NCBI RefSeq assembly: GCF_014851585.1
Contig: NZ_JACVAB010000002.1
Span: forward strand, 496,001 to 560,000
Length of the DNA: 64,000 nt
Direction: 5' to 3'
From: Agrobacterium sp. AGB01
Lineage (GTDB): Bacteria > Pseudomonadota > Alphaproteobacteria > Rhizobiales > Rhizobiaceae
Shown here: positions 63,597 through 64,000 of the stretch, in pieces
Layout of the letters: every line of letters starts with the position of its first letter
Numbering within the stretch: position 1 is the stretch's first letter
Notes under the pieces: generated by a model
What the model saw: only the letters and a program-made list of their open reading frames with translations
What the model was told of the DNA's origin: nothing
Database searches by the model: none
Position numbers and translations under genes: made by a program

Positions 63597-63600
63597 TCCG

Positions 63601-64000
63601 ATGAACAGTTTGAATGCCGGACTGACGACTATCCATGAAAATGAGATTGCCAGCCATCTGACCCTTGCACAAAGTCTGGTGACAAAATTCATCGTGCTGG
63701 ACAGTGGCAACGGGCAGGGCAGTGGTACTGCTTTGGCCGGTACCGGCAGGCGGTTTGTTTCAACCGTGTCGACTACTTCGGTGCGCAGTACCCGTGAAGT
63801 GGAACTGGCGCGGACCATTCAGGCGATAAAGTCATCTGATCCGATGCTTTCTCCGCTGCAGCACATGGTGCTTTACCGTGCGCGGCGTGGTGTGCAGATT
63901 GCCTTGGCCGTGGCGGATATATTTGCGCGACAGACGGCGCTGGAACAGCTGCAGGCCCGCAATCGTGCTGCACCATTGTCCGGCGCCGATGCCGAGCAGT
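63601..64000 (+). CDS. Third gene of the terminal operon, cut by the window edge
   Basis: An open frame of 133 codons with no stop before the window ends. It begins 'MNSLNAGLTTIHENEIASHL', has a small-residue-rich segment near 34-60, and then helices with 'MVLYRARRGVQIALAVADIFARQTALEQLQ'. No recognised family. ATG 63601 has GAGG upstream inside the previous gene's end, indicating coupled translation. Confidence 0.65.
   Translation, partial: MNSLNAGLTTIHENEIASHLTLAQSLVTKFIVLDSGNGQGSGTALAGTGRRFVSTVSTTSVRSTREVELARTIQAIKSSDPMLSPLQHMVLYRARRGVQIALAVADIFARQTALEQLQARNRAAPLSGADAEQ

Noticed and set aside
1..64000. CRISPR array, insertion sequence or prophage
   Set aside because: I saw no regularly spaced repeats, no transposase or integrase and no phage structural genes on either strand.

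Overview
The window reads as chromosome of an alphaproteobacterium of the Rhizobiaceae (Agrobacterium/Rhizobium/Allorhizobium type). The evidence is rhizobial-style flagellins, a NolR-like ArsR regulator, BacA, an IalB-family protein, the ChoXWV choline importer, and a bdhA-xdhA-xdhB-xdhC operon of the kind I recall from Sinorhizobium. Coding density is high and the sequence is moderately GC-rich. I see no insertion sequence, prophage, CRISPR array, rRNA or tRNA. A short AT-rich stretch (about 33.44-34.15 kb) around an orphan gene is the only segment that looks compositionally foreign.

Layout: 0.3-12.3 kb holds a DoxX protein, an EamA exporter, RhlE-type RNA helicase, a very large soluble multi-PAS hybrid histidine kinase, a tandem flagellin pair, and a split, divergent MnmC-like pair (methyltransferase and FAD oxidase) whose start codons overlap. 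12.4-30 kb is dominated by purine catabolism: DUF1045, puuE-uraD-allA-hiuH plus a metallophosphoesterase on the plus strand; guaD and puuD on the minus strand; and bdhA-xdhABC on the minus strand. GST, LldD-type and TauE/SafE genes, a LysR regulator with a divergent small gene, and a small secreted protein lie between. 30-42.6 kb carries glpK, an SRPBCC protein, a luciferase-like monooxygenase, the AT-rich orphan, a second-type methionine aminopeptidase, an autotransporter, IalB, an MFS exporter, BacA and a secreted deacetylase. 42.8-56.5 kb has NnrU, a TPR protein with der, DUF2026, SDR, glycosyltransferase, KDG kinase, alpha-glucosidase, adenine deaminase, an orphan branched-chain amino-acid binding protein, a cyclase-like DUF3095 protein and nolR. 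56.9-64 kb has choVWX, thymidine kinase, pseudoazurin, and the start of an uncharacterised operon that runs off the window.

Together, ade (51.6 kb), guaD, xdhABC, puuD, hiuH, uraD, puuE and allA cover almost every step from adenine and guanine to glyoxylate and urea. Only allantoate amidohydrolase and a purine permease are not seen here. Pseudoazurin behind an FNR-type box, with NnrU, points to oxygen- or nitric-oxide-responsive respiration. The most interesting unexplained items are the terminal three-gene operon (61.3 kb onward), the CATG-overlapping split MnmC pair, the cyclase-like features of DUF3095, and a thymidine kinase whose P-loop glycine is replaced by arginine.
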